Shown here: one piece after another, positions 1-7,630 of the stretch
How the letters are laid out: each line of letters opens with the position of its first letter
How positions within the stretch are numbered: position 1 is the first letter of the stretch
Assembly: GCA_964417895.1 (NCBI GenBank)
Contig: CAYQJS010000049.1
Location: 1 to 42,115 of the forward strand
Length of the DNA: 42,115 nt
Reading direction: 5' to 3'
Source: CAYQJS01 sp964417895
GTDB taxonomy: Bacteria; Chloroflexota; UBA6077; SHYK01
Position numbers and translations under genes: made by a program
Notes under the pieces: generated by a model
What the model was told of the DNA's origin: nothing
What the model saw: the letters and a program-made list of their open reading frames with translations, nothing else
Database searches by the model: none

Positions 1-17
1 ACGCCGGGATCCGTGGA

Positions 18-44
18 GGGGGCGCCCCGCAAGGGGCGTCCCTA
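18..44. repeat. GC-rich hairpin just downstream of lhr
   Basis: A near-perfect inverted repeat (GGGCGCCCC, loop GCAA, GGGGCGTCCC) lies 18 bases beyond the lhr stop codon, which is on the minus strand. It resembles the other GC-rich dispersed hairpins in the window. It could also help to end lhr transcription, but no clear T-run follows in the lhr direction. Confidence 0.4.
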
Positions 45-61
45 CTCCGACCGCCCCGTAA

Positions 62-3000
62 TCAGCTCGCCTTTACCGGCTTCGGCAGCTGCAGACGGCT
101 GCGGACGGCGCCGAGGGGCCCGACCTCCACCGGAACGCCATCTCGGTGGGCGATGACCTGGTTGGAGAAGGGCGACACGCGGGAGCCGGGCGTGATGATC
201 CCAACAAGATTGAGCGGGTCGCCGCTAGCGACCAGGACGATCTCACCCGAAGGGTGCGCCCTGCGCGCGGAACGCAGGGCATCGACGGCCTCGGGTAGGG
301 CGTACTGCTCCCCCACGAGCCCCGCCACGAACCGACCGCCCCGGATCTCCCCGCGCGCCTCGAGCCGCCGATAGACAGGAAGCAGCGCTCGCCAGGGAGG
401 CGCCTGGCCTTCGCGCGCCAGCAGGTCACGGAAGACCAGCCCGTAGCGGCGGAGAAACTGCCACGCGAGCCGCTCGATGCGCCCATCTGGCGTGGGCGGC
501 TCCACATCCATCGTTCCCCACAGGGACCAGCGCCCGACCGGCATGGTGCGCTGGCTGCCTCGCCCGCCGGGTAGCGACCGCAGGTGGGGCCGCGACCGCA
601 GGCGCTTTGATTCCGGTTGGAGCAGAACCCGGAGGCCCGCGATGCCGTCGCCCGTCACCAGCCCGTGCGCGACTAGCTCCCAGAGCGCGTCCTCGACGGT
701 GGCGGGCACCTGGCGGGTCCCTCGTGCGATCTCGCTCAGGAACGAGGCGCCACGGCGGGCGAGGTACTCGTGCACGTCACGCGCCTCGCGCGACAGCCCG
801 TTGGGGCCCGGGCTCTCCTCCTCCGCCTCTTCCTCTCGAGCAGGCTGCTGAAAAAGCTTGGGTTTCGCTCGTGGTGAGCCGAGAGCCTGTCCTGAGCGAA
901 GCCGAAGGGAACCACCTGGGCCCTTCGACAAGCTCTCCGAATGCCCCGATTCATCGGGGCTCGGAGTCCGCAGCGCGGACAGGGTGAGCGGGTTGTCCAG
1001 CAGCCTGCTGGGGGAGGCAGCGGCTGAGGAGCCTTCCGCCCGGTCCCGTGACCGCCCCGCCATCAGAGAAGGAGAAAGAAAAGTGGGGAGGTCGTCGCGG
1101 AGCAGGAACGCCAGAGGGGCCTGCCGACCGGGCGCCTGCCGCCTGCGGCGAGAGTTCCGCGTTCCGCGGTCCGCGTTTCGGGGAGCGGTTCCGCTGCGAA
1201 TGCCCCCGGAACTCGACACTCGGAACTCGGAGCTGGAAACGGCAGCGCCGGCCGTTGGATCATCATCTCCGTTTGCTTGACGGTGCGACAGCCTGCCCCA
1301 TGCGACCACGCCCGCGAGACAGAGCTGCTCAAGATCGGCAGGGTCGTAGCCGGCGATCCGACCCGGCAAGACGTTCGCCTCCCAGGCTGGCGCGGGCAGC
1401 TCCAGGCCCTGGAGCTGCCGGACGATGGCCGCTACGCCCTCCTTGCCGTGTAGCTGTGAGCCCGGCGCCAGATGGTGCCAGCGGAACAGGAAGCGCATGA
1501 AGTCGGCTGCGCTGACCGGCTCGATCTCCTGGCGCAATCTTCCAAGCGTGAGGCGGTGGATGCGCGCAAGCAGCCGTCGCTCGCACCACTCGACGGCGAG
1601 TTCCAGGTTCCGAGTTCTTGGTTCCTGGTTCAGGCCGCTCGGAGCTCGGAACTCGGAACTCGGAACTCCGCCGCTCGGAGCTCGGAACTCGGAACTCGGA
1701 ACTCGGCGCGTGAACGTGCCGCGCAGCACGGCGCCCCGCCCTTCCAGGGAGGCGAGGGCCACGTCGACATCGCCGGTGCGCAGCCCGATCCGATCCGCGA
1801 GCGCCGCCGCTGTTGTGGGCCCGACGGCTTCGAGCCAACCCTGCACGATGTGGCGCACGGCATCGTCCCGATCCAGGTCCCGAACGCCAGCCGGCTGTGC
1901 GATGGGGGGATCGAGGCGAACCTCTCCGCAGACAGCGCGGACCATGTTGACCCGCTCCGCCGCCACGAGCGCTCGATGACTATTGTCATGCTGAGCCACA
2001 GGCGAAGCATCTCCCGGCAAATCCTTCGCCTCGCTCGGGATGACAATCCCACTGTCATGCTGAGCCCCCGGCGAAGCATCTCCCGGGAGGCCCTTCGCTT
2101 CGCTCAGGGTGACAATCCTGCTGTCATGCTGAGCCGCAGGCGAAGCATCTCCCGGCAAATCCTTCGCTTCGCTCAGGGTGACAATTGTTGGAGCCCCCTC
2201 AGGGGGCCATGAGGCGACCGAGGCGCGGCCCGCGGCTACCAGCTCATCTTCGAAGGCCTGCCACTCCCCCAGATCCCGGAGTGGGAGGATGCCGAAGGTC
2301 AGAAGGGCGTCGTGTAGCTCCTCCGCGTCGCGCACGTCAGGCCATGCCTGCGAGCGAACGACGGCGATCGCCTCGGGATCGAGGGCGCCGATGCCGCCGG
2401 CGAGGTCTGGATCCGTCCGACGCAGCGCTACGGCGCGGGCGCGGCGCTCCTCGAGCGGAGCGTCGTCCAGGAAAGCATACGGGTTCGCGTTCAAAATCTC
2501 GTGCGACATGGCCGAGGGTGTTGGCGTTTCGACGGCCACCGTCTCGATGACCCCTCGCTCGATGTCGAGCAGGATGTCCCGCAGCCCGTCCACATCCATG
2601 GCCTCGCGCAGGCAGTTGTCGATGGTCTCGTTCACGAGCGGGTGGTCCGGCGGGACGATGGGACCGGTGCGGTTGTCCTGGCACGCTACGTTGGCCGGGA
2701 AGACGGCGGCGAGCAGGTCCTCGGCACGCATCCGCTGCAGGTTCATGGGGACCCGACGCCCTCGCTCGTAGCGCAGGAGGGCCAGCGCCCGGCTGGCATT
2801 CCACCGCCAGCGGTTGGTGAACATCGGTGACTGTAGCGCTGCCTGCGTGAGGTCGGCCTCCAGCACGGCAGGCCTCACCATGTGGAAGACGCTGTCCAGG
2901 GGGAATGAATGCTGTTCGCCGAGCGAGATGACGATGCCGTCGTCAGTCGCCGCGGCCTGCAGCTCGAAGTCGAACGTTACGCAGAACCGCTTGCGGAGCG

Positions 3001-5374
3001 ACAACCCCCAGGCGCGGTTGATTCGACCGCCAAACGGGGAGTGCAGCACGAGCTGCATGCCTCCGGCCTCATCGAAGAAGCGCTCGGCCACGACCCGCTG
3101 CTGCGTGGGGACCGTCCCCAGCAGCGCCAGTGTCTCCTTGACATAATCGACGATGGCTTCGGCTCCGGCCGATTCGAGGCCCGTTTCGTCCTGAAGCCAG
3201 GCGATGGCGGCCTCGCGCGCACCAGGCGGTGGAGATCCAGCGGGCCCGTTCCTCTGGACGTCGGGGACACCGTCACCCCCACCCCAACCCTCCCCCGTCG
3301 AGGGGGAGGGGGCTGGTTCCCTCCCCCTTTGCAGGGGAGGGGGCATCGGAATTGCTCCCCCGTCGAGGGGGAGGGGGAAGAGAACTGGTTCCCTCCCCCC
3401 TTGCGGGGGAGGGTTAGGGAGGGGGGTAACACCCATATTCGTGCGAAGCGATCCAGTAGTTGACCCAGGGCCGGAGCGGAGGCGCTGAGCTATCTCCTCG
3501 CGGAGGTCAGAAACCGCGGCAGAAAGCTCCATAGAGCGCGCTGGCGCCTCGCCGAGCCAGAAAGGGATCGTCGGTGGAGCGCCGTGGGCGTCTTCGACCC
3601 GCACGCGCCCCGTCTCCACGCGGCGGATGCGCCAGGACTGGTTGCCCAGCAGGAAGATGTCGCCGGCCATGCTCTCGACGGCGAAATCTTCGTGGACCTT
3701 GCCCACGAACGTGCCGGATGGCTCCTCGACGACGTCGTAGTCGGCGAGGTCGGGGATCGCGCCGCCCGACGTGATGGCCGCGAGACGCGCGCCTCTCCTG
3801 GGTCGGACCACCCCGTTCACGAGGTCGTGGTGCAAGTGCGCCGAGCGGCGACCCCGGCCCGTCGCGATGCCCTCGCTCAGCATCTCGAGCACGATGTCGA
3901 AGTCGTCGCGACTGAGGTTGCGGAACGGATACGCCCGGCGCACGAGCTGGTACAGGTCGTCGTCGCCGATCTCACCGCTGGCCGCGGTGGCCACCATCTG
4001 CTGGGCCAGGATGTCGAGCGGATTCTCGGGGATCCCGATCCGGTCCAGCTCGCCGGCGCGGACCGCGCGGATGGCCGCCGCGCACTGCACGAGATCGTCG
4101 CGGGTTAGCGGGTAGAGGATGCCCCGGGGGATGGCGCCGAGCCAGTGGCCGGAGCGGCCTACGCGCTGGAGCAACGTCGAGAGTAGGCGGGGGGCCCCGA
4201 TGTGGCAGACGAGGTCCACGTGTCCGATGTCGATCCCCAGCTCCAGGGACGCCGTGGCGACGACCACGGGCACCTCGCCCGACTTCAGCTGTTGCTCCGC
4301 TCGCAGACGCGTCTCGCGCGACAGGCTTCCGTGGTGCGCGGCGACCCGGTCAGCGCCGAGCCGCTCGCTGAGCTGATGGGCCACCCGCTCTACCAGGCGA
4401 CGCGTGCTGACGAAGACCAGCGTCGCCCTGTGGGCCTGGACCTGCGCCACGATCCGCTCGTAGATCTCAGCCCACAATTCGTGGGTGGCGATGGGCCCCA
4501 GCTCCTGGTCGGGGATGTTGACCGAGAGGTGCATCGGACGCCGGTGCCCCACGTCCACGATGGAACAGCGGGGCGTGAGGCGTGAGGCGTGAGGCGTGAG
4601 GGGCGACGCATGAGGCGTGCCGGGCGAGGCGTGAGGCGTGAGGCGCGAGGAGCGAGGGGTGAGGGCTGCGCGAGGCCTCCCCCTCTCCCCCTCGGGGAGA
4701 GGGTTGGGGTGAGGGGCGTTTCCCACCAGCAGCGCGGCGATCTCCTCGATGGGCTTCTGTGTGGCGCTCAGGCCGATGCGTTGGAGACGCCGCTCGGCTA
4801 GCGCGTCCAACCGCTCCAGAGAAAGCGCGAGATGCGAGCCGCGCTTGTCGCCGGCGACGGCGTGGATCTCGTCGACGATGACCGTCTCGGCGGTCGCCAG
4901 AAACTGGCGGCTCCCCTGCGCTGTGAGCAGGATGTAGAGCGACTCGGGTGTGGTGATGAGGATGTGCGGCGGTTTGCGCAGCATGCGGGCGCGGTCGCTC
5001 TGCGGCGTATCGCCCGACCGGACGGCCACGCGGATCTCCGGGAGATCAATGCCCTCGGCGATGGCGCGCTCCCGGATCGCGCGGAGCGGCGCTTGCAGGT
5101 TCTTCTCGATGTCGTTGGCGAGCGCCTTGAGGGGCGAGACGTAAACGACCTGCGTTGTATCCGGAAGGTCGCCGCTCAGGGCGCGCTCGATCAAGCGGTT
5201 GATGGACCACAAGAACGCTGCGAGCGTCTTCCCCGAGCCGGTGGGCGCGGCTATGAGCGTGTCGCTGCCCGACGATATCTCGGGCCAGCCCTCGGACTGA
5301 GGTGCAGTCGGCTCGCCAAATCGCTCGGCGAACCAGCCCGCCACTAATGGATGGAACGCTGTGTGCGGTTGCAT
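62..5374 (-). CDS. lhr: Lhr-type large ATP-dependent DNA helicase, long form, with six in-frame repeat blocks
   Basis: Predicted superfamily 2 helicase of the Lhr family, acting on DNA repair intermediates or R-loops in the cytoplasm. It has 1770 residues and starts at an ATG. Visible motifs are a Q-motif-like Gln26, Walker A APTGSGKT (43-50), Walker B DEIH (168-171), SAT (203-205) and motif VI QRVGRSGH (near 403-410). The Lhr-specific winged-helix and C-terminal regions follow. Known long Lhr proteins have about 1450-1540 residues. The excess here matches low-complexity stretches encoded by repeat DNA, at residues about 220-268, 649-701, 1064-1131, 1223-1259, 1378-1409 and 1457-1512. The frame stays open through all six blocks. 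The first block falls between the two RecA-like domains, a place that tolerates loops. The helicase core motifs are intact, so I infer a working enzyme with inserted loops rather than a pseudogene, although this is not proven. Confidence 0.93.
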   Translation of the reverse strand: MQPHTAFHPLVAGWFAERFGEPTAPQSEGWPEISSGSDTLIAAPTGSGKTLAAFLWSINRLIERALSGDLPDTTQVVYVSPLKALANDIEKNLQAPLRAIRERAIAEGIDLPEIRVAVRSGDTPQSDRARMLRKPPHILITTPESLYILLTAQGSRQFLATAETVIVDEIHAVAGDKRGSHLALSLERLDALAERRLQRIGLSATQKPIEEIAALLVGNAPHPNPLPEGERGRPRAALTPRSSRLTPHASPGTPHASPLTPHASRLTPRCSIVDVGHRRPMHLSVNIPDQELGPIATHELWAEIYERIVAQVQAHRATLVFVSTRRLVERVAHQLSERLGADRVAAHHGSLSRETRLRAEQQLKSGEVPVVVATASLELGIDIGHVDLVCHIGAPRLLSTLLQRVGRSGHWLGAIPRGILYPLTRDDLVQCAAAIRAVRAGELDRIGIPENPLDILAQQMVATAASGEIGDDDLYQLVRRAYPFRNLSRDDFDIVLEMLSEGIATGRGRRSAHLHHDLVNGVVRPRRGARLAAITSGGAIPDLADYDVVEEPSGTFVGKVHEDFAVESMAGDIFLLGNQSWRIRRVETGRVRVEDAHGAPPTIPFWLGEAPARSMELSAAVSDLREEIAQRLRSGPGSTTGSLRTNMGVTPLPNPPPQGGREPVLFPLPLDGGAIPMPPPLQRGREPAPSPSTGEGWGGGDGVPDVQRNGPAGSPPPGAREAAIAWLQDETGLESAGAEAIVDYVKETLALLGTVPTQQRVVAERFFDEAGGMQLVLHSPFGGRINRAWGLSLRKRFCVTFDFELQAAATDDGIVISLGEQHSFPLDSVFHMVRPAVLEADLTQAALQSPMFTNRWRWNASRALALLRYERGRRVPMNLQRMRAEDLLAAVFPANVACQDNRTGPIVPPDHPLVNETIDNCLREAMDVDGLRDILLDIERGVIETVAVETPTPSAMSHEILNANPYAFLDDAPLEERRARAVALRRTDPDLAGGIGALDPEAIAVVRSQAWPDVRDAEELHDALLTFGILPLRDLGEWQAFEDELVAAGRASVASWPPEGAPTIVTLSEAKDLPGDASPAAQHDSRIVTLSEAKGLPGDASPGAQHDSGIVIPSEAKDLPGDASPVAQHDNSHRALVAAERVNMVRAVCGEVRLDPPIAQPAGVRDLDRDDAVRHIVQGWLEAVGPTTAAALADRIGLRTGDVDVALASLEGRGAVLRGTFTRRVPSSEFRAPSGGVPSSEFRAPSGLNQEPRTRNLELAVEWCERRLLARIHRLTLGRLRQEIEPVSAADFMRFLFRWHHLAPGSQLHGKEGVAAIVRQLQGLELPAPAWEANVLPGRIAGYDPADLEQLCLAGVVAWGRLSHRQANGDDDPTAGAAVSSSEFRVSSSGGIRSGTAPRNADRGTRNSRRRRQAPGRQAPLAFLLRDDLPTFLSPSLMAGRSRDRAEGSSAAASPSRLLDNPLTLSALRTPSPDESGHSESLSKGPGGSLRLRSGQALGSPRAKPKLFQQPAREEEAEEESPGPNGLSREARDVHEYLARRGASFLSEIARGTRQVPATVEDALWELVAHGLVTGDGIAGLRVLLQPESKRLRSRPHLRSLPGGRGSQRTMPVGRWSLWGTMDVEPPTPDGRIERLAWQFLRRYGLVFRDLLAREGQAPPWRALLPVYRRLEARGEIRGGRFVAGLVGEQYALPEAVDALRSARRAHPSGEIVLVASGDPLNLVGIITPGSRVSPFSNQVIAHRDGVPVEVGPLGAVRSRLQLPKPVKAS
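841..1007. repeat. Composite repeat inserted in lhr, with 10-bp inverted ends
   Basis: The ends are inverted copies of each other: CAGGCTGCTG at 841-850 and CAGCAGCCTG at 998-1007. Inside are segments seen in other dispersed repeats: a CCTGTCCTGAGCGAAG part, a CCCTTCGACAAGCTC part, and a CGGAGTCCGCAG(C/G)GCGGAC hairpin that recurs in the tail of glmU. It encodes residues about 1457-1512 of Lhr, a Ser/Leu/Gly-rich stretch unlike the helicase around it. Confidence 0.75.
1150..1242. repeat. GAACTCGG-type repeat block inserted in lhr
   Basis: This stretch is built from degenerate GGAACTCGG / GTTCCGCG units, the same short unit found again at 1598-1707. It is translated as a Ser/Arg-rich segment (about residues 1378-1409) with no resemblance to helicase sequence. 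The borders are approximate. Confidence 0.55.
1598..1707. repeat. GAACTCGG tandem repeat block inserted in lhr
   Basis: Tandem near-identical units of GCTCGGAGCTCGGAACTCGG followed by GGAACTCGG copies, preceded by the complementary-looking GGTTCCGAGTTC. The block is read in frame as a VPSSEFR-type repeated peptide (Lhr residues about 1223-1259). Confidence 0.75.
1982..2185. repeat. Three tandem 66-bp palindromic repeats at a 69-bp period inside lhr
   Basis: Three copies (1982-2047, 2051-2116, 2121-2185) start with (A/C)(T/C)TGTCATGCTGAGC, carry GGCGAAGCATCTCCCGG in the middle and end with a C(A/G)GG(A/G)TGACAAT arm complementary to the start. The 69-bp spacing is exactly 23 codons, so the minus-strand gene reads three copies of a SEAKDLPGDAS-like 23-residue peptide. 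Diverged single copies of the same family sit between genes at 7550, 17157, 23800 and 34424. Confidence 0.9.
3273..3431. repeat. Cluster of CCCTCCCC...GGGGAGGG hairpins inside lhr
   Basis: At least three hairpins of the type CCCTCCCCC(T/C)TTGCGGGGGAGGG or CTCCCCCGTCGAGGGGGAGGG lie side by side. They are flanked by TCACCCCC on the left and GGGGGGTAAC on the right. They are translated as a Pro/Gly-rich stretch (Lhr residues about 649-701). Related hairpins occur between genes at 17774, 30907 and 37201. Confidence 0.8.
4571..4717. repeat. GAGGCGT tandem repeats plus hairpin inside lhr
   Basis: The first half is made of GGCGTGA / GAGGCGT heptamer-like units. The second half (4681-4717) is a CCCTCTCCCCCTCGGGGAGAGGG hairpin. 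The minus strand reads it as TPHAS/RLTPHAS repeats and a NPLPEGERG segment. It lies exactly between the RecA1 and RecA2 parts of Lhr (residues about 220-268). Confidence 0.8.
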
Positions 5375-5435
5375 TGCGGGCTTATTGTAGCGAGACGACG
5401 GCTAATAGAACAAGTGTCTTAAAACCAAAGGGGCG

Positions 5436-5876
5436 CTATCTCGGGGCGACCAGTGGATTCTGCGTGTGCAAGCGGGCGAAGCGTGAGAAATCGCGGTCAG
5501 CAGTGTAGAGCGTGGTTACCCCATGGTGGATACAGAGCGCGGCAATGCGTGCGTCGTGAACCCTGGGGCCGACGACCGCCGCCTGGCTCAGCGTGGTCGC
5601 CAGAGTGGAATAGAATCCCGGCGTCTCGGACAGCAGGATCAGACTCGGACTTTCCAACCAAGATTGCACCTGCTCCAGTGCGACATGCAGATGGCTTGGG
5701 GGTTGGTAGATGCGCGGATGCGTGACCATGGCGATGAACTCGATAATGCAATGCCAGGGAATCACCCAGGAGCTGCGACCTTCGACGAACCCAGCCATCA
5801 CTCGGTCCGCGCTCTCGTGCCAGGGTGATTCGCCTCGGTGAGCGTGGACGAGGATGTTGGTATCGACGGCGATCAC
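5436..5876 (-). CDS. vapC: VapC-type PIN-domain ribonuclease toxin
   Basis: Predicted magnesium-dependent RNase toxin of a type II toxin-antitoxin pair. The 146-residue product has the PIN fold layout: VDTNILVHA at the N-terminus (first acidic residue Asp5), an IIEF glutamate, VHDARIAA with an Asp, and TADRDF near the C-terminus. I chose the GTG at 5876 because it overlaps the antitoxin stop codon as GTGA, the usual coupling in vapBC operons. A longer in-frame start at 5918 would lie inside the antitoxin gene and add an unconserved N-terminus. The PIN acidic residues look intact, so the toxin is probably active unless neutralised by its partner. Confidence 0.85.
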   Translation of the reverse strand: MIAVDTNILVHAHRGESPWHESADRVMAGFVEGRSSWVIPWHCIIEFIAMVTHPRIYQPPSHLHVALEQVQSWLESPSLILLSETPGFYSTLATTLSQAAVVGPRVHDARIAALCIHHGVTTLYTADRDFSRFARLHTQNPLVAPR

Positions 5877-6121
5877 GGGGGCGGCAACTCGTAGATCAGG
5901 TTGCGGATTTGCTCCCAATCTCCTTCCCTGATCCCGGGCTGCAAGCCCTTGCCATGCACAACATGCCGCCTATAGCGGAAGGGCTCTCGTTTTGCGCTGT
6001 CTTCGGCCAGCATCCGCCGGAGCGCCTCCTCGACCACGTCCCGCAGCGTCCGGTTCTGCTCACGTGCCCGACGCTTGGCCTGCTCCAGTAGGAGATCAGC
6101 AATATTGATGGTCGTCTTCAT
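5873..6121 (-). CDS. vapB: VapB-type ribbon-helix-helix antitoxin
   Basis: Antitoxin partner of the PIN toxin that follows it. The N-terminus MKTTINIADLLLEQAKRRA is typical of ribbon-helix-helix VapB proteins that bind their own promoter. The C-terminal half (FRYRRHVVHGKGLQPG...) is the expected toxin-binding tail. The product has about 82 residues. The start at 6121 is chosen because the conserved beta-strand begins there; an ATG four codons upstream (6133) is possible. Translation is coupled to vapC by a 4-base overlap. RHH antitoxins usually autorepress, so the operator probably lies between 6122 and about 6200, but I could not define it. Confidence 0.8.
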   Translation of the reverse strand: MKTTINIADLLLEQAKRRAREQNRTLRDVVEEALRRMLAEDSAKREPFRYRRHVVHGKGLQPGIREGDWEQIRNLIYELPPP

Positions 6122-6237
6122 ATGGGTGACCATATCCTATTCTCTTGACCGCTATCAAGACCTGGAAGTGACTTGGCCATGGCTGTCGCAGCGCAGACCG
6201 TCTGCCGAGCGTGTTCTGGACCGATGGGGGCGGCCCG

Positions 6238-6405
6238 CTAGTGGGCCAGTTCCTATGCGCATGGCCTTTTCGTCCGGTAGGGGAGGGGCTTGTCCCCTCC
6301 CGCCTCGCGCCCGCGTAGAGAGCTGCGCGGCGGGGGACAAGCCCCCGCCCTACCGGAACGACGGGACCGACGCAATGGTGATATCCATGCGAACTGGCCC
6401 GCTAG
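6238..6405. mobile_element. TA-flanked palindromic element (MITE-like), copy 1
   Basis: About 168 bp with nested inverted repeats. The outer arms are CTAGTGGGCCAGTTC on the left and GAACTGGCCCGCTAG on the right. The inner arms are CCGGTAGGGGAGGGGCTTG and CAAGCCCCCGCCCTACCGG. A second copy at 31031-31209 shares the inner core nearly base for base but has different outer arms that are again complementary to each other. TA is present at both ends, as after insertion by a Tc1/mariner/IS630-type mechanism. The right end provides the TAG stop of the gene at 6402. No transposase is encoded. Confidence 0.6.
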
Positions 6406-7487
6406 TCCCTGATGTCCTGCAGGAACCAGTCGGTCGGGACCTCGCGGCCGAGGCCCCGCTCTCGGGCAAGCGCGTAGACGCGCCCGGCGACGGCCGCGAA
6501 CTGGAGCCCCTGCGTGCCCGAGTTGATGAAGTAGGTGATGTCGTCAGCGCTCTGGCGTCCCTTCGACTTCCCCACCATCAGGTCGACCAGCGATTCGTAT
6601 TTGCCCTGATACACATCCTCCACGGGATTGGGGATGCGGGCCCGCTCGTCGGGCTGCCCCGCCACGTACGAGGCCGTGCCGTGGATGCGCTCCATGCCCT
6701 CGTCCAGCTCGCCGAGGGTGTTGCGCCCGAGCTTTGCCGTATAGGTCGCCAGTTGCAGGACCTCCATGGGCCACTCGTTCCCCCGCACCGTTGTGAGGTG
6801 CGACCCCGGGCTGATCCACCCCAGATCCGCCACGACGGGCCGGATCGAGTCGGTACACGTGGACACGATGTCCGAGTCGCGCACTACCTCTTCGGGCGTT
6901 GACTTTGGCTCGATCGGGATGCCTAGCCGCTCGCTCATCTCCTCGGCATACGCTTCGCGGTGCGCTGGCGTCGGGCTGTAGACCTTGACGCGCTCCAACC
7001 TGCGGACCGCGGCGAACGCCTCCAGGTACGTCCGGGCCATGCCACCCGAGCCCAGCATTCCCACCACGGCCGCGTCGTCGCGCGCCAGGTATTTGGCCCC
7101 CAGGCCCGCGCACCCACCGACACGCATGTGCTGCAGCACACCGTCGTTGATGATCGCCAGCGGCTCGCCAGTTCGGGTGCTGCACAGGAAGATGAGGCCG
7201 CAGAAGGTGCCCGGCGTGACGCAGAACTTCTCCTCGGTCAACCCGTCGGGCCAGGTCAGCATGTCCGACTTCATGCGGATAGCGAAGACGCCGAGGCTCC
7301 GCGACGCCCCTTCCATCGTTCCCCACCGGTAGTACCCGTCGGGCGTCTCGTTGGGGAAGTAGACGTCGATCCTGGGGCGGAAGATAGCATCGCCCCGCGC
7401 GAGATCGCGATAGCCGACCTCGAGCGCGTCCATACACGACCGCATATCGAGGAGCCGCGAGACCGTTGCGTTATCGATGAACAGCAT
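6402..7487 (-). CDS. Ornithine cyclodeaminase / mu-crystallin family protein
   Basis: Predicted NAD(P)-dependent enzyme of the ornithine cyclodeaminase/mu-crystallin/alanine dehydrogenase superfamily, 361 residues, cytosolic. The Rossmann nucleotide-binding motif is VGMLGSGGMARTYLEAF, preceded by the family's HMRVGGCAGLGAKYLAR region, with a D(S)DIVSTCT segment after it. The real substrate cannot be told from sequence, because this superfamily also holds ketimine reductases and amino acid dehydrogenases. The N-terminal MLFIDNATVSRLLDM matches the usual start. The stop codon TAG is formed at the border with a palindromic repeat element, so the final residues may have been set by that insertion. 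The next gene upstream on the same strand is an amidohydrolase. Confidence 0.85.
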   Translation of the reverse strand: MLFIDNATVSRLLDMRSCMDALEVGYRDLARGDAIFRPRIDVYFPNETPDGYYRWGTMEGASRSLGVFAIRMKSDMLTWPDGLTEEKFCVTPGTFCGLIFLCSTRTGEPLAIINDGVLQHMRVGGCAGLGAKYLARDDAAVVGMLGSGGMARTYLEAFAAVRRLERVKVYSPTPAHREAYAEEMSERLGIPIEPKSTPEEVVRDSDIVSTCTDSIRPVVADLGWISPGSHLTTVRGNEWPMEVLQLATYTAKLGRNTLGELDEGMERIHGTASYVAGQPDERARIPNPVEDVYQGKYESLVDLMVGKSKGRQSADDITYFINSGTQGLQFAAVAGRVYALARERGLGREVPTDWFLQDIRD

Positions 7488-7549
7488 TCCTGAGTCCCCC
7501 CCGCCGGTTGTTATTGTTGCCGAAGGCGACGATCCGAACCCTCCGCACC

Positions 7550-7627
7550 TGTCATTCTGAGCCGCAGGCGAAGAATCTCTCGGAAGTTGCTACTCGCGTG
7601 AGATCCTTCGCTCTCGCTCAGGATGAC
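7550..7627. repeat. TGTCAT...ATGACA dispersed repeat between genes
   Basis: A copy of the palindromic family seen in triplicate inside lhr: TGTCATTCTGAGC start, GCGAAGAATCTC middle, GCTCAGGATGAC end. It ends only three bases before the stop codon of the amidohydrolase gene and fills most of the gap between two minus-strand genes. Confidence 0.8.
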
Positions 7628-7630
7628 GGT

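Noticed and set aside
1982..2185. CRISPR-like array in lhr
   Set aside because: Repeats are 66 bp at 69-bp spacing with no room for spacers, the units are palindromic, and related single copies occur elsewhere. No cas genes are present.
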